DNA of 64,000 nt from positions 1 through 64,000 of the forward strand of contig JBAXPV010000013.1 in assembly GCA_037132075.1 (NCBI GenBank), written 5' to 3'. The DNA comes from JBAXPV01 sp037132075 (GTDB lineage Bacteria > Bacteroidota > Bacteroidia > Bacteroidales > CAIXZF01). Of the stretch, positions 35,796 through 44,484 are shown one piece after another; positions within the stretch are counted from its first letter, which is position 1, and each line of letters begins with the position of its first letter. A program made the position numbers and the translations under genes. The notes below the pieces were generated by a model. The model saw only the letters and a program-made list of their open reading frames with translations. It was not told where the DNA came from and did not search any database.

Positions 35796-36353
35796 ATGTC
35801 TGAGCCTGTTGATACCAAGAAAATAAAATCTTCCATCATTAGAAAAATCAAGCAGGGGATTTCTAAGCAGCAAATCTATGATGAATTGGTTCCTGTTTAC
35901 CTTGACAGAAATGCCATTGCTGCTATTTTGAATGGGACCCCATCTTTATTACGTAGAAATAATAATAAATCGCCATACATCTGGCTTTTGGTTTTGTTGG
36001 GATTATCGGCAGTTTTAGACCTGGCAGTTCTCAGCTATCCTTCACTTATATGGGATATCGCATTAATTTATATCGTGGCAGATTATAAAATCAAACATTT
36101 TTCGTGGATTTGGTTCAGGGCCATTATCAGCATTTTTATCCTGATCGTCATATTAATTTTAAACACTTACCAATCTCAAACATTGACTTCTTTGATCGGG
36201 ACTGCCCTGGTAATGGTTATTCTAATTCCTACGCTCATTGTATCAGTCAAACTTGAACATAGATTATCCTCAAAATTTGCTGTCAGAAGAGTTCAATTCA
36301 TAGATGATGCCGGCAATGAAACATCAGAAATCATCCATGAATTCGAAGAATAA
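35796..36353 (+). CDS. Small membrane protein of unknown function
   Basis: The 185-residue protein has a basic cytoplasmic N-terminus with a helical stretch (SSIIRKIKQGISKQQIYDELVPVYLDRNAIAAIL) that resembles a short DNA- or protein-binding helix pair. About four hydrophobic segments follow (roughly 60-80, 82-97, 108-126, 130-152), then an acidic C-terminal tail (DDAGNETSEIIHEFEE). I do not recognise a family. The gene starts 12 bp before the GH3 gene and the two are probably cotranscribed. Confidence 0.65.
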   Translation: MSEPVDTKKIKSSIIRKIKQGISKQQIYDELVPVYLDRNAIAAILNGTPSLLRRNNNKSPYIWLLVLLGLSAVLDLAVLSYPSLIWDIALIYIVADYKIKHFSWIWFRAIISIFILIVILILNTYQSQTLTSLIGTALVMVILIPTLIVSVKLEHRLSSKFAVRRVQFIDDAGNETSEIIHEFEE

Positions 36354-36365
36354 TAATCAATACAC

Positions 36366-39086
36366 ATGCGCTTTTATAAGATATTCAGTAACCTCAGTGC
36401 CTTAGTGGTTAAAAATAATATTACTGTGAACTTCGTTTTTATACTAATCCTAATTGTATTTAATACGCTATCATTTGCCCAGCAAATTCTTCCTTATAAA
36501 AACCCGAATCTCTCAATCGAAACCCGTGTTCAGGATCTGATTTCGCGGATGACACCTGAAGAAAAATTCTGGCAACTTTATATGTTTCCTGGTGATTTGG
36601 GCCTTGACAAACAAAAGTTTAAAAACGGCATCTTCGGCCTCCAGGTGAGTCGAAACGAAAGCCGCGATGCTGCTGGCCAGATCGCCAATCCAGATTCAGA
36701 AGTCTCAGCCCTGGAGATGGCCCGGAAAATCAATTTCATACAAAAATATTTTGTGGATGAAACCCGCCTTGGCATACCCATGATTGCTTTCGAGGAGGCA
36801 TTACATGGTCTTGTTGGGAATGGGGCAACTACTTTTCCTCAGTCCATTGCACTTGCATCAAGCTGGGATACCAGCATGATGCGCGAAGTGGCCAACGCAA
36901 TTGCACATGAGACTTATAGCAGGGGAATCCGGCAGGTTCTTTCACCGGTGGTGAACATTGCCAGTGATGTTCGTTGGGGCCGCACAGAAGAAACTTATGG
37001 AGAAGATCCCTTTTTATCTGCGGCCATGGGATTAGCCTTTGTTTCTGCCTTTGAACGGATGAATATTGTTACAACGCCGAAACACTTCCTGGCCAACAAT
37101 GGTGACGGTGGCCGCGACAGTTACCCAATTGAATATAGCAACCAACAATTGGAAGAGACTTATCTTCCACCCTTCAGTGCCTGTTTCGAAAAAGGAGGTT
37201 CACGCTCGCTGATGACATCTTACAACTCGCTAAATGGAAGTCCTTGTACCGCAAACGACTGGCTCCTAAACGACAAATTGAAACAGGAGATGAAATTCAA
37301 GGGTTTTGTCATCTCGGATGCCTGTGCTGTCGGTGGCGCTAACGTCCTTCATTATACTGCAAAAGATTATCCTGATGCCGCTGCTAAAGCAATGAACCAC
37401 GGATTAGACGTAATCTTCCAGACAGAATACGATCATTACAAACTTTTTATCCCACCCTTTTTGGATGGCAGGATTTCGGTCAAAACTATCAACGAGGCTT
37501 TAGCCCGGGTGCTGCGGGTAAAATTTCAGTTAGGTCTGTTCGAAAACCCATATGCTGATGAGAAAGAAGTTAGCCGCTGGAATGGAAACCCTGACCATAA
37601 GCGTTTAGCGAGAGTGGCTGCCATAAAGTCGATGGTATTGCTGAAAAACGAAAAGAACATCCTCCCTTTGAAAAAATCCATAAAAAGCCTGGCGGCCATC
37701 GGCACTGATGCCGTAGAATCCCGTCTGGGCGGCTACAGCGGCAAGGGCAATGGGCCTATCAATATTTTGGATGGATTGAAAAACAAACTGGGCACTCATT
37801 GCGAACTAACTTATTCACCTGGATGTGGACGCGAAAGCAAAGAATTTGTTCCTGTTCCGAGTTCTGCCTTATCAACGCTTCAGAAAGGGAAAACGGAAAA
37901 TGGATTGTTCGCGAACTATTATAATAATGTAAATCTCAGCGGCAATCCTGTGTTGAGCCGCCTCGACAAAAACTTAAATTTCCGTTGGACGCTTTATCCC
38001 CCTGACACTTCAGTCAACTTTGATTTCTTTTCTGTCCGATGGGTCGGCAAGATCAAAGCCCCTGTCTCAGGGACTTACAAAATCGGCTTGGATGGCAATG
38101 ATGGTTATCGCTTATACCTTGATGGAAACCTCCTGATTGACAACTGGAAAAACCAGAGTTACTCCAGCAAGCTGGTAGATTTCAATTTCGTAAAAGATCA
38201 GGAATATGATCTGAAGGTTGAATTTTTCGAGTCCTCAGGCAGTGTCTGGCTTAAGTTGGTGTGGAATGTGGGTGTCGAAAATAAGTGGCAAAAACAAATT
38301 GCTGATGCCGTTGAGACTGCAAAGAAGGCTGAAATTGCCATCCTTATTGCAGGCATAGAGGAAGGAGAAGGAATGGACCGTGCAAAATTAAGTCTACCCG
38401 GCCACCAGGAAGAAATGATCAGGGAACTCGCCAAAACCGGCAAGCCCTTGGTCGTCGTGCTCGTAGGTGGCAGTGCGATAACAATGTCGAACTGGGTGAA
38501 TTCCGTCGATGGAATTCTGGACATATGGTATCCGGGAGAAGAAGGAGGAAATGCTCTGGCAGACGTTTTATTTGGAGAGGTCAGCCCGGGAGGTCGCTTA
38601 CCCATCACTTTCCCAAGCACAGAAGGGCAATTACCGTTAGTTTACAAGCACAAACCAACAGGTAGAAATGACGATTACGGGGACCTAAGCGGCCAGCCTC
38701 TTTTCCCATTTGGTTTTGGTTTGAGCTATACAAGCTTTGATTACAGCGATCTTCAATTCGATAAGCCGCATTTTGTTATGGGCGACTCCTGCAAAGTGTC
38801 GTTTAAAGTAAGAAACTCGGGACAATTCGATGGTGATGAAGTGGTTCAGCTTTATATCCGGGATTTATTATCCACCCTTGCGCAGCCTTTGAAATCACTA
38901 AAAGGCTTTCAGCGCATTCACCTGAAAGCAGGTGAAACCAAAGAGCTAAGCTTTAAAATAACACCTGACTTGCTGAAGATTTTAAACGATAATATGAAAT
39001 GGGTGGAAGAACCTGGCGATTTTCGCATCATGATCGGATCCTCGTCCAAAGATATCCGACTTCGGGAAATAATAAGTGTTTACTAA
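36366..39086 (+). CDS. Exported GH3 beta-glycosidase with inserted PA14 domain
   Basis: The protein has 906 residues with an N-terminal hydrophobic export signal ending in LSFAQ. The GH3 N-domain includes RWGRTEETYGEDP, TPKHFLANNGDGGRD and the nucleophile region GFVISDACAVGG (Asp318). The GH3 C-domain is split by a PA14 module (about 510-640, NGLFANYYNNVNL...DGNDGYRLYLDGNLLIDNW) and contains AGIEEGEGMDRAKLSLPGHQEEMI, where the acid/base is expected. A C-terminal FN3-like domain (about 790-906) closes the protein. PA14 insertion is common in beta-xylosidase and beta-glucosidase subgroups. Specificity is undetermined. Confidence 0.9.
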   Translation: MRFYKIFSNLSALVVKNNITVNFVFILILIVFNTLSFAQQILPYKNPNLSIETRVQDLISRMTPEEKFWQLYMFPGDLGLDKQKFKNGIFGLQVSRNESRDAAGQIANPDSEVSALEMARKINFIQKYFVDETRLGIPMIAFEEALHGLVGNGATTFPQSIALASSWDTSMMREVANAIAHETYSRGIRQVLSPVVNIASDVRWGRTEETYGEDPFLSAAMGLAFVSAFERMNIVTTPKHFLANNGDGGRDSYPIEYSNQQLEETYLPPFSACFEKGGSRSLMTSYNSLNGSPCTANDWLLNDKLKQEMKFKGFVISDACAVGGANVLHYTAKDYPDAAAKAMNHGLDVIFQTEYDHYKLFIPPFLDGRISVKTINEALARVLRVKFQLGLFENPYADEKEVSRWNGNPDHKRLARVAAIKSMVLLKNEKNILPLKKSIKSLAAIGTDAVESRLGGYSGKGNGPINILDGLKNKLGTHCELTYSPGCGRESKEFVPVPSSALSTLQKGKTENGLFANYYNNVNLSGNPVLSRLDKNLNFRWTLYPPDTSVNFDFFSVRWVGKIKAPVSGTYKIGLDGNDGYRLYLDGNLLIDNWKNQSYSSKLVDFNFVKDQEYDLKVEFFESSGSVWLKLVWNVGVENKWQKQIADAVETAKKAEIAILIAGIEEGEGMDRAKLSLPGHQEEMIRELAKTGKPLVVVLVGGSAITMSNWVNSVDGILDIWYPGEEGGNALADVLFGEVSPGGRLPITFPSTEGQLPLVYKHKPTGRNDDYGDLSGQPLFPFGFGLSYTSFDYSDLQFDKPHFVMGDSCKVSFKVRNSGQFDGDEVVQLYIRDLLSTLAQPLKSLKGFQRIHLKAGETKELSFKITPDLLKILNDNMKWVEEPGDFRIMIGSSSKDIRLREIISVY

Positions 39087-39143
39087 AAGCCTCACTTCAA
39101 GAAGCCTAATAATATTTAGCAGGGCAATCTGTGTGAAAACACA

Positions 39144-39695
39144 TTACTTATTTTCGTTCACACTCTTCTCTTCTCCGGTTTCGTTCCAATATTTCCAGTA
39201 ACCTACCTTTTCGGCAACCTTATATTCTCCTTCAGCTTTTTTATTCCCGTTTTCATAGAAATAAACCCAAGTACCGGTTTCGCGACAGTTGTCATAATAT
39301 CCTTCACTATCTTTTTTTCCGTTTTCGAAAAAATACTCTGATTTCCCATATTTGAAGTCATTCATATAAGTCTCACTGCTCTTCATCTGGCCATTCTCAT
39401 AGAAATGGATTGCTTTCCCATTGAATTTTCCCAAATGATACATGATCTCAGACTCTATGCGTCCACCCTTGATATAGGTAATTTCTTTCCCGTCGAGCAG
39501 CCCGTTTTTATAGTTTGACTCCATCTGGATTTTTCCATCAGGAAATTTAATTACACAGGAACCAGTGAATGGTGTTTTTGCAGTACCGAGGTATTTGATT
39601 TTATTTTTCTCTACAAGTTTGTCGCAATCGACAGCCTGTGCGATGAGTGATGCTGCGGCAAAAATGAAAAACAAGGATAGGAATATCTTTTTCAT
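39144..39695 (-). CDS. Exported MORN-repeat protein
   Basis: This 183-residue protein has a signal peptide (MKKIFLSLFFIFAAASLIAQ). It then has about six MORN-like repeats of the YENGxxxxE/G form, for example FPDGKIQMESNYKNGLLDGKE, YENGQMKSSETYMN and YENGNKKAEGEYK. These repeats form a beta-hairpin array used for protein or surface contacts. Automated pipelines often label such proteins YwqK-type antitoxins, but no toxin gene is adjacent and the export signal argues against that. Confidence 0.8.
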   Translation of the reverse strand: MKKIFLSLFFIFAAASLIAQAVDCDKLVEKNKIKYLGTAKTPFTGSCVIKFPDGKIQMESNYKNGLLDGKEITYIKGGRIESEIMYHLGKFNGKAIHFYENGQMKSSETYMNDFKYGKSEYFFENGKKDSEGYYDNCRETGTWVYFYENGNKKAEGEYKVAEKVGYWKYWNETGEEKSVNENK

Positions 39696-39722
39696 GGGGA
39701 TGTTATTATTCTACAAATATCG

Positions 39723-41048
39723 TTATTCATTCAACACACACCTCACCGAATACCCATAAGTCTTAAAATAGTTATATGGAGCCAGGGATGAATTGGTATT
39801 CATCAGGTACCTGAAAGAAGAAGCCCATCCGCTGTATTCTGTTGAGCTCCAGAAACTCTCATAATTATGGATGTCCCCGAAATTTCCGTAATGGAACCTG
39901 TAACCTGCTCCTAATGCCGTAAATCCACTCAGATTCGAAGCACCTGTATTGGGGCTATTCCACGAAACAAAGCCTGCTTCTTTCATCATGCCCCCGGCCT
40001 GGGTACTTCCTCCGAGGAAATCAACAAGAACCTGCCACTCGCCATCTGTTGGAACATGCCAGCCAGATGGGCAAATACCCTGAGTGCCCGGAACACTGAT
40101 GTATTGCATCATCTCGTTCCAGTCGTACAGACCACCATAAAGATCACAATTTTGCGGTAGATTCTGGTAACAATATTTCTCAATGATCCCGTTATCGGCA
40201 CATTCAGAATGAGAAGTACTGTTGATATAAACACTACTTACGATAGTCCCGATATTGAGATTCTCTTTCATCCAGCATTGGTTCCCGATCTTAACGGTAT
40301 TGTAGGTCTGTCCTCCATAAGAAAACATGGCGGTCTCAGGACAACTAAAATTCATCCCAAAGAGAAAAGTGTAATTGGTACTTTGCGATGGATTATCAAA
40401 CATCCTGGTATGCAATGTCCCATAATACGCTGTGAATTTCAGAGAATCACCCATGGCAAATGGAAAACTGTTGGTCATCGTCGGAAATTTCCCCTGTAAT
40501 GACAACCCTAAATTTCCTTCATATTGCAGACGGGGGGGGCCGGAATTTTTAGCTCCGCTATTCATTATTTTTATTGTCTTTGTGATATTTTTCCAGCGAA
40601 CTGAGAGGAGATAAGCGCTTCCTTTCCCTCCTGATAAGCGAAAAGAATGAGTCCCTGCCTCATAAAATTGCTCAATTCTTCCGATCAAAGATCCCGTCAT
40701 ATAAAAAAAACAAAACTCAACTTTTCCTGCTTCGGGCAGAGAAAGACCAACCCGGGCATCTTCCCCGTTTCTTGCTGATCTAAGCAATTTTAAAGAAAAT
40801 TCTTCATTTTGACTGCTTATACCAGGGATTCCTACTCCTGAAAAAACAAAACTCAGTGTCGTATCCGGCCAATAAAGAATGGTATCCGCATTTTGTGTAA
40901 GATTCTTAACATAAATGCTGTCTAAATTAATGTGTGTCCCATTTTCTTTCCCTGTAAAAGTGAGTTTCATCAAGAATTTCTGTGCAAAAATTGGGGAAAA
41001 CAGAACTAGGAAAATAAACAAAACCAGGGACATTCTTTTCATGCACAT
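39723..41048 (-). CDS. Exported FISUMP-domain protein
   Basis: The protein has 441 residues with a signal peptide (LVLFIFLVLFSPIFAQ). An N-terminal beta domain (about 25-235) is followed by a complete Fibrobacter succinogenes major paralogous (FISUMP) domain: YNTVKIGNQCWMKENLNIG, LYDWNEMMQY, CPSGWHVPTDGEWQVL, GFTALGAGYRF, FWSSTEYS and YGYSVRCVLNE. The domain is of C-type-lectin/formylglycine-enzyme-like type and is found in Bacteroidota surface proteins of unknown role. It lies 27 bp upstream of the MORN gene on the same strand. Confidence 0.85.
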   Translation of the reverse strand: MCMKRMSLVLFIFLVLFSPIFAQKFLMKLTFTGKENGTHINLDSIYVKNLTQNADTILYWPDTTLSFVFSGVGIPGISSQNEEFSLKLLRSARNGEDARVGLSLPEAGKVEFCFFYMTGSLIGRIEQFYEAGTHSFRLSGGKGSAYLLSVRWKNITKTIKIMNSGAKNSGPPRLQYEGNLGLSLQGKFPTMTNSFPFAMGDSLKFTAYYGTLHTRMFDNPSQSTNYTFLFGMNFSCPETAMFSYGGQTYNTVKIGNQCWMKENLNIGTIVSSVYINSTSHSECADNGIIEKYCYQNLPQNCDLYGGLYDWNEMMQYISVPGTQGICPSGWHVPTDGEWQVLVDFLGGSTQAGGMMKEAGFVSWNSPNTGASNLSGFTALGAGYRFHYGNFGDIHNYESFWSSTEYSGWASSFRYLMNTNSSLAPYNYFKTYGYSVRCVLNE

Positions 41049-41106
41049 CTTCTTAATAATATAAATATTTTCTTGTTCTTTTGGTCAATGCAAGATAGGA
41101 AAAATA

Positions 41107-42639
41107 TTAATAGTAACGCTTAATCCGGCGTCCTTTATACCACGAAAAATATCCAGTTACGAATGAGAATGCAATCCCAATTCCAGTCAATGGAATCATC
41201 AAAATGTAAAAATTCCCGATCAAAAACTCATAAATCCGGCACGTATGAATCTCCAGGCTGAGGCTCCATAAAGACATGGGTGTTGCTCTCAAAACCTCCT
41301 CAGGCATCCTTACAATTGGCACTCCCTGTTGAAGAGCGAAGGCGCCTGTGGCATAATCAAAAAGGATCTCACGCTTGGCTTGCCTGATGTATCCGGCAAC
41401 AACGACATTCCCAAAGGGCTTCCCAAATTCCTGAACCCCGCTTTTCACTTCTTTGGTGATATAATCTTCAATATATGCAGAAGCTGGAATCCAGCGAAAA
41501 AGTCCGCTGAAGGATCCAACCAGGTATTCGCCACTACGAACTTTTTCCAAAACATTAATCCCCATTACACTGACCTCAGGTTGTATGGGAAAGGAAATTA
41601 ATGGGTTTTTTAGGGAATCCCCGGAATAATAAATCCCTTCAGATGTCGCAAACAAAATCCTGTGAGCACTGTCATCCACCAGAATATCTCTGAATTTATC
41701 ATACCAGGGATTCGGATCATCCAATAATGAATTAGGAATCTTCCCTACCCTGCTATTGGCAATGGCTATCAGCAATGGCGGCCTGAGGAATACCCCGCTA
41801 AGTGTTGTGAGTAATAGTATCACAATAAGCCATGACCCGAAACGCTTATGCCAGCGAAGGTTGAATTTAAAAACTCGTCGAAAATTTGCTTTGGCTTTCT
41901 CCCCTGATTTCTTCAAAAAATAGGGCGTTAGGAAATAATAAAACCCACTCGACGTGAGAAAGATGAACACAAAAGCGACAAAATCTACAAAATATCTACC
42001 CAACATTCCATAAATCTCACCACTGTGAATTACCCATAAAGTCTTAAAAAGTCCTGCTTTTTGATCATCATCTTCTCCAGGAGGGACATTGATCCTTTCA
42101 AAATGACTCCGTATTCCTTGAGGAAAGCCCGACAATAGGTAAGAACGACTCATCACCCACAGCTTTTCTTTTACCATTAGTAGTTTGACAATCCGCTCCT
42201 CCTCTATAGGCAAAGTGATCTTTGTCCAGGATTGTTGTTGCTTCCCTTTATAATAAAGCCCGAATAGAGTTCCTGCATATAAGTCACCGTTGGGTGCTAC
42301 CGCCATGCTATTCACTTTTCGATGATCAATCCCCTTTGGGAGACCTTGGTTGTTGTCGGAAAAATGAGCCAGGGAACTGTCTGATATCCAAATCCCAATA
42401 TTGCCATACACCAGCGTAGTGTCCTGATTAAGCCTTAAACCGCCCTTTACAGCCGCCAGATTCCAGTTTTTATATCGGTAAATTGGAGGCAGGCAATTAC
42501 GATTTACAGAAATAGATGAGAAGTAAGCCCGGTGATTTAACACGATGCCCGACAAGGCAAATAGTAAAATAAACAAAGACAAAACCAAAGAAGGCCATTT
42601 GTGCCATTTACGGAACCATGCACGGGCACTGAGATTCAT
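41107..42639 (-). CDS. PepSY-TM-like membrane protein with propeller-like periplasmic repeats
   Basis: The protein has 510 residues with four membrane segments (about 15-36, 206-230, 265-287 and 474-497). The first is preceded by FRKWHKWPSLVLSLF and the third by NLRWHKRFGSWLIV, the His-containing PepSY-TM/ferric-reductase-like pattern. The two large loops carry short repeated motifs such as GDLYAGTLFGLYYKG, HRILFATSEGIYYSGD and EYLVGSFSGLFRW, which look like beta-propeller blade ends rather than PepSY domains. The N-terminal loop repeats the LVYGNIGIWI variant. A heme- or metal-linked electron-transfer role is inferred from the membrane part only. Confidence 0.6.
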   Translation of the reverse strand: MNLSARAWFRKWHKWPSLVLSLFILLFALSGIVLNHRAYFSSISVNRNCLPPIYRYKNWNLAAVKGGLRLNQDTTLVYGNIGIWISDSSLAHFSDNNQGLPKGIDHRKVNSMAVAPNGDLYAGTLFGLYYKGKQQQSWTKITLPIEEERIVKLLMVKEKLWVMSRSYLLSGFPQGIRSHFERINVPPGEDDDQKAGLFKTLWVIHSGEIYGMLGRYFVDFVAFVFIFLTSSGFYYFLTPYFLKKSGEKAKANFRRVFKFNLRWHKRFGSWLIVILLLTTLSGVFLRPPLLIAIANSRVGKIPNSLLDDPNPWYDKFRDILVDDSAHRILFATSEGIYYSGDSLKNPLISFPIQPEVSVMGINVLEKVRSGEYLVGSFSGLFRWIPASAYIEDYITKEVKSGVQEFGKPFGNVVVAGYIRQAKREILFDYATGAFALQQGVPIVRMPEEVLRATPMSLWSLSLEIHTCRIYEFLIGNFYILMIPLTGIGIAFSFVTGYFSWYKGRRIKRYY

Positions 42640-42976
42640 GAGAAAAAGGAGCTATTTAGGTATTTAGGTATCTTAATTCCGCAAATTTAACCAAACTTCC
42701 TTGCTTCTCATAATCCTGCGAGATTATATTATACCCCCGGAAAAATCTATCTGGAGGCTCTAAGAAAATCAAAGAACAAATGATCCAATGCCATTAATTG
42801 GCTTTTGGAGATCTGGATGTCTATATAATCAGCACATGCAGCACAATTCATATCTATATTTACAGAATTCGTATAGTTGTTCAAGAAAAATTTCTTATAT
42901 TTACTTTTCAAAATCCTAATTTTCGCGTACATCAATCCGATAAATAATACTTTTACAAAAATTAATTATTACTGTC
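42640..42976. other. Intergenic gap between divergent genes, no supported gene
   Basis: This region should hold the promoters of the PepSY-like gene (minus) and the TerB-like gene (plus). A short direct repeat (TATTTAGGTATTTAGGTATC) lies at about 42654-42673. A 62-codon minus-strand frame exists, but its composition (Lys/Asn/Tyr-rich, no motif) gives no support as a gene. Confidence 0.45.
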
Positions 42977-43318
42977 ATGGAACCCATAAAGACCGACTGG
43001 ACAAAAGAAGAATTTAATGCCTATGTCCTTCTCTATGCTGCTGAAGCTAATTTTTTTGAGACAACACATGAAGAAGCTATTATCCGTGACCGTATCAATG
43101 AGGATACTTTCCGGAAAATCCTGCATGAGATAAAGCATGACAATGAGTTTGAGCGACTTAGTAAAATAATGTATTGTGCAGAGAAATTCAAATATAGCCA
43201 TGAAGATGTCGACACGCTTATGGAAGCCATTAAAGAATTATTTTTGGCTGATGAGCGATTTGATGCAGTCGAGCAAAGCATTTTTGTAGCACTGAAGCGA
43301 ATATTAACTCGCAGTTAA
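42977..43318 (+). CDS. TerB-like small helical protein
   Basis: The 113-residue all-helical, acidic protein has the TerB-like layout: EEFNAYVLLYAAEANFFETTHEE, a middle helix pair, and the closing KELFLADERFDAVEQSIFVALKRIL, which matches the LxxxDGxxxxxExxxL ending of TerB domains. It has no signal peptide or membrane segment. TerB-like proteins bind membranes or metal in stress contexts, but no ter gene neighbours are present. The assignment is to fold type only. Confidence 0.6.
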   Translation: MEPIKTDWTKEEFNAYVLLYAAEANFFETTHEEAIIRDRINEDTFRKILHEIKHDNEFERLSKIMYCAEKFKYSHEDVDTLMEAIKELFLADERFDAVEQSIFVALKRILTRS

Positions 43319-43335
43319 AACCATTCCGGCAATTT

Positions 43336-43366
43336 TTTGTTTCATGACAAGGGGTTAATAAGTTGT
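43336..43366 (+). promoter_or_regulatory. Promoter of the carAB operon
   Basis: TTTG (43336-43339) and a near-consensus -7 element TAAGTTGT (43359-43366) are separated by exactly 19 nt, as in Bacteroidota housekeeping promoters. The carA start follows about 38 bp after the -7 element. Confidence 0.5.
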
Positions 43367-43404
43367 GATCATTATTGACATTTCATTAAAAGATTATTTT
43401 GCCT

Positions 43405-44484
43405 ATGCCCGAAAAAGTGAAGCTTGTACTGGAAGACGGATCGGTGTTCTCAGGTCATCAGTTTGGATTCCCTGCCTCAGTTGCGGGTGAAGTGGTCTTC
43501 AATACCGCTATGACCGGCTACCCTGAAAGCCTGACCGACCCTTCTTATAAAGGACAAATCCTTGTTCTGACTTACCCTCTTGTTGGTAATTATGGTGTTC
43601 CGACGGGCACCATGGTTGATGGTATCCTGAAAAATTTCGAATCTGAAAAGATTCAGATTACCGGACTTGTCATCTCTGACTATTCCTTTAACTTTTCGCA
43701 TTGGAATGCAAGAACCAGCCTATCTGACTGGCTCATTGAAAACAAAATACCCGCAATTTATGGTGTTGACACCCGTCACATTACGAAGATCTTACGGGAA
43801 AAAGGTTGTATGCTTGGGTCTCTTGAATCAAATGACACCAAAGCTGATTTTTATGACCCCAATCTCGACAACCTTGTGGCTAAAGTTAGCACGCCTGTAA
43901 AAAAGGTCTTTGGCAATGGAAAATATCGAATCGTGCTGATTGACTGTGGTGTAAAAAACAACATCATCCGCAGTTTACTTGAACATGACACTACCGTCAT
44001 CCTGGTTCCCTGGAATTTTGACTTCTCAGGAGAAAACTATGACGGGCTTTTCATCTCCAACGGCCCCGGCGACCCAAAACAATGCCAGGTCACCATTGAT
44101 AATCTTAAGAAGTGTTTCAAGCAAGACATCCCGATCTTTGGGATCTGCCTTGGGAACCAACTGATGGGGCTTGCTGCAGGTGCCGACACTTATAAATTGA
44201 AGTATGGCCATCGTAGTCATAATCAGCCTGTTTTGAAAGTGGGTACTAATAAAGCTTATATCACCTCCCAAAATCATGGCTTTGCGCTCAATAATGACAC
44301 TTTACCAACAGACTGGGAACCTTTGTTTGTCAACCTTAACGATGGAACCAACGAAGGTACGCGTCACAAAAGCAAACCTTTTTTCTCCACCCAGTTTCAC
44401 CCTGAAGCTATGGGAGGACCCTCTGATACTTTATTTCTTTTCGATGAATTCATGCAAATGGTAAAGCAATGGAAAAACCACTAA
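43405..44484 (+). CDS. carA: Carbamoyl-phosphate synthase small (glutaminase) subunit
   Basis: ATG 43405 (MPEKVKLVLEDGSVFSG) is preferred over the TTG at 43399; it gives 359 residues, the usual length. The N-domain shows GEVVFNTAMTGYPESLTDPSYKGQILVLTYPLVGNYG. The class I amidotransferase domain carries the nucleophile loop FGICLGNQLMGLAAG and the catalytic FSTQFHPEA. It supplies ammonia from glutamine to CarB for arginine and pyrimidine synthesis. Its stop overlaps the carB start by 16 bp, indicating translational coupling. Confidence 0.97.
   Translation: MPEKVKLVLEDGSVFSGHQFGFPASVAGEVVFNTAMTGYPESLTDPSYKGQILVLTYPLVGNYGVPTGTMVDGILKNFESEKIQITGLVISDYSFNFSHWNARTSLSDWLIENKIPAIYGVDTRHITKILREKGCMLGSLESNDTKADFYDPNLDNLVAKVSTPVKKVFGNGKYRIVLIDCGVKNNIIRSLLEHDTTVILVPWNFDFSGENYDGLFISNGPGDPKQCQVTIDNLKKCFKQDIPIFGICLGNQLMGLAAGADTYKLKYGHRSHNQPVLKVGTNKAYITSQNHGFALNNDTLPTDWEPLFVNLNDGTNEGTRHKSKPFFSTQFHPEAMGGPSDTLFLFDEFMQMVKQWKNH

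Noticed and set aside
39144..39695. Toxin-antitoxin antitoxin (YwqK) label for the MORN protein
   Set aside because: The protein has an export signal and no adjacent toxin gene; the repeats alone do not support the label.
42747..42935. 62-codon minus-strand open frame
   Set aside because: AT-rich composition, no motif, no start context, and it occupies a divergent promoter region.
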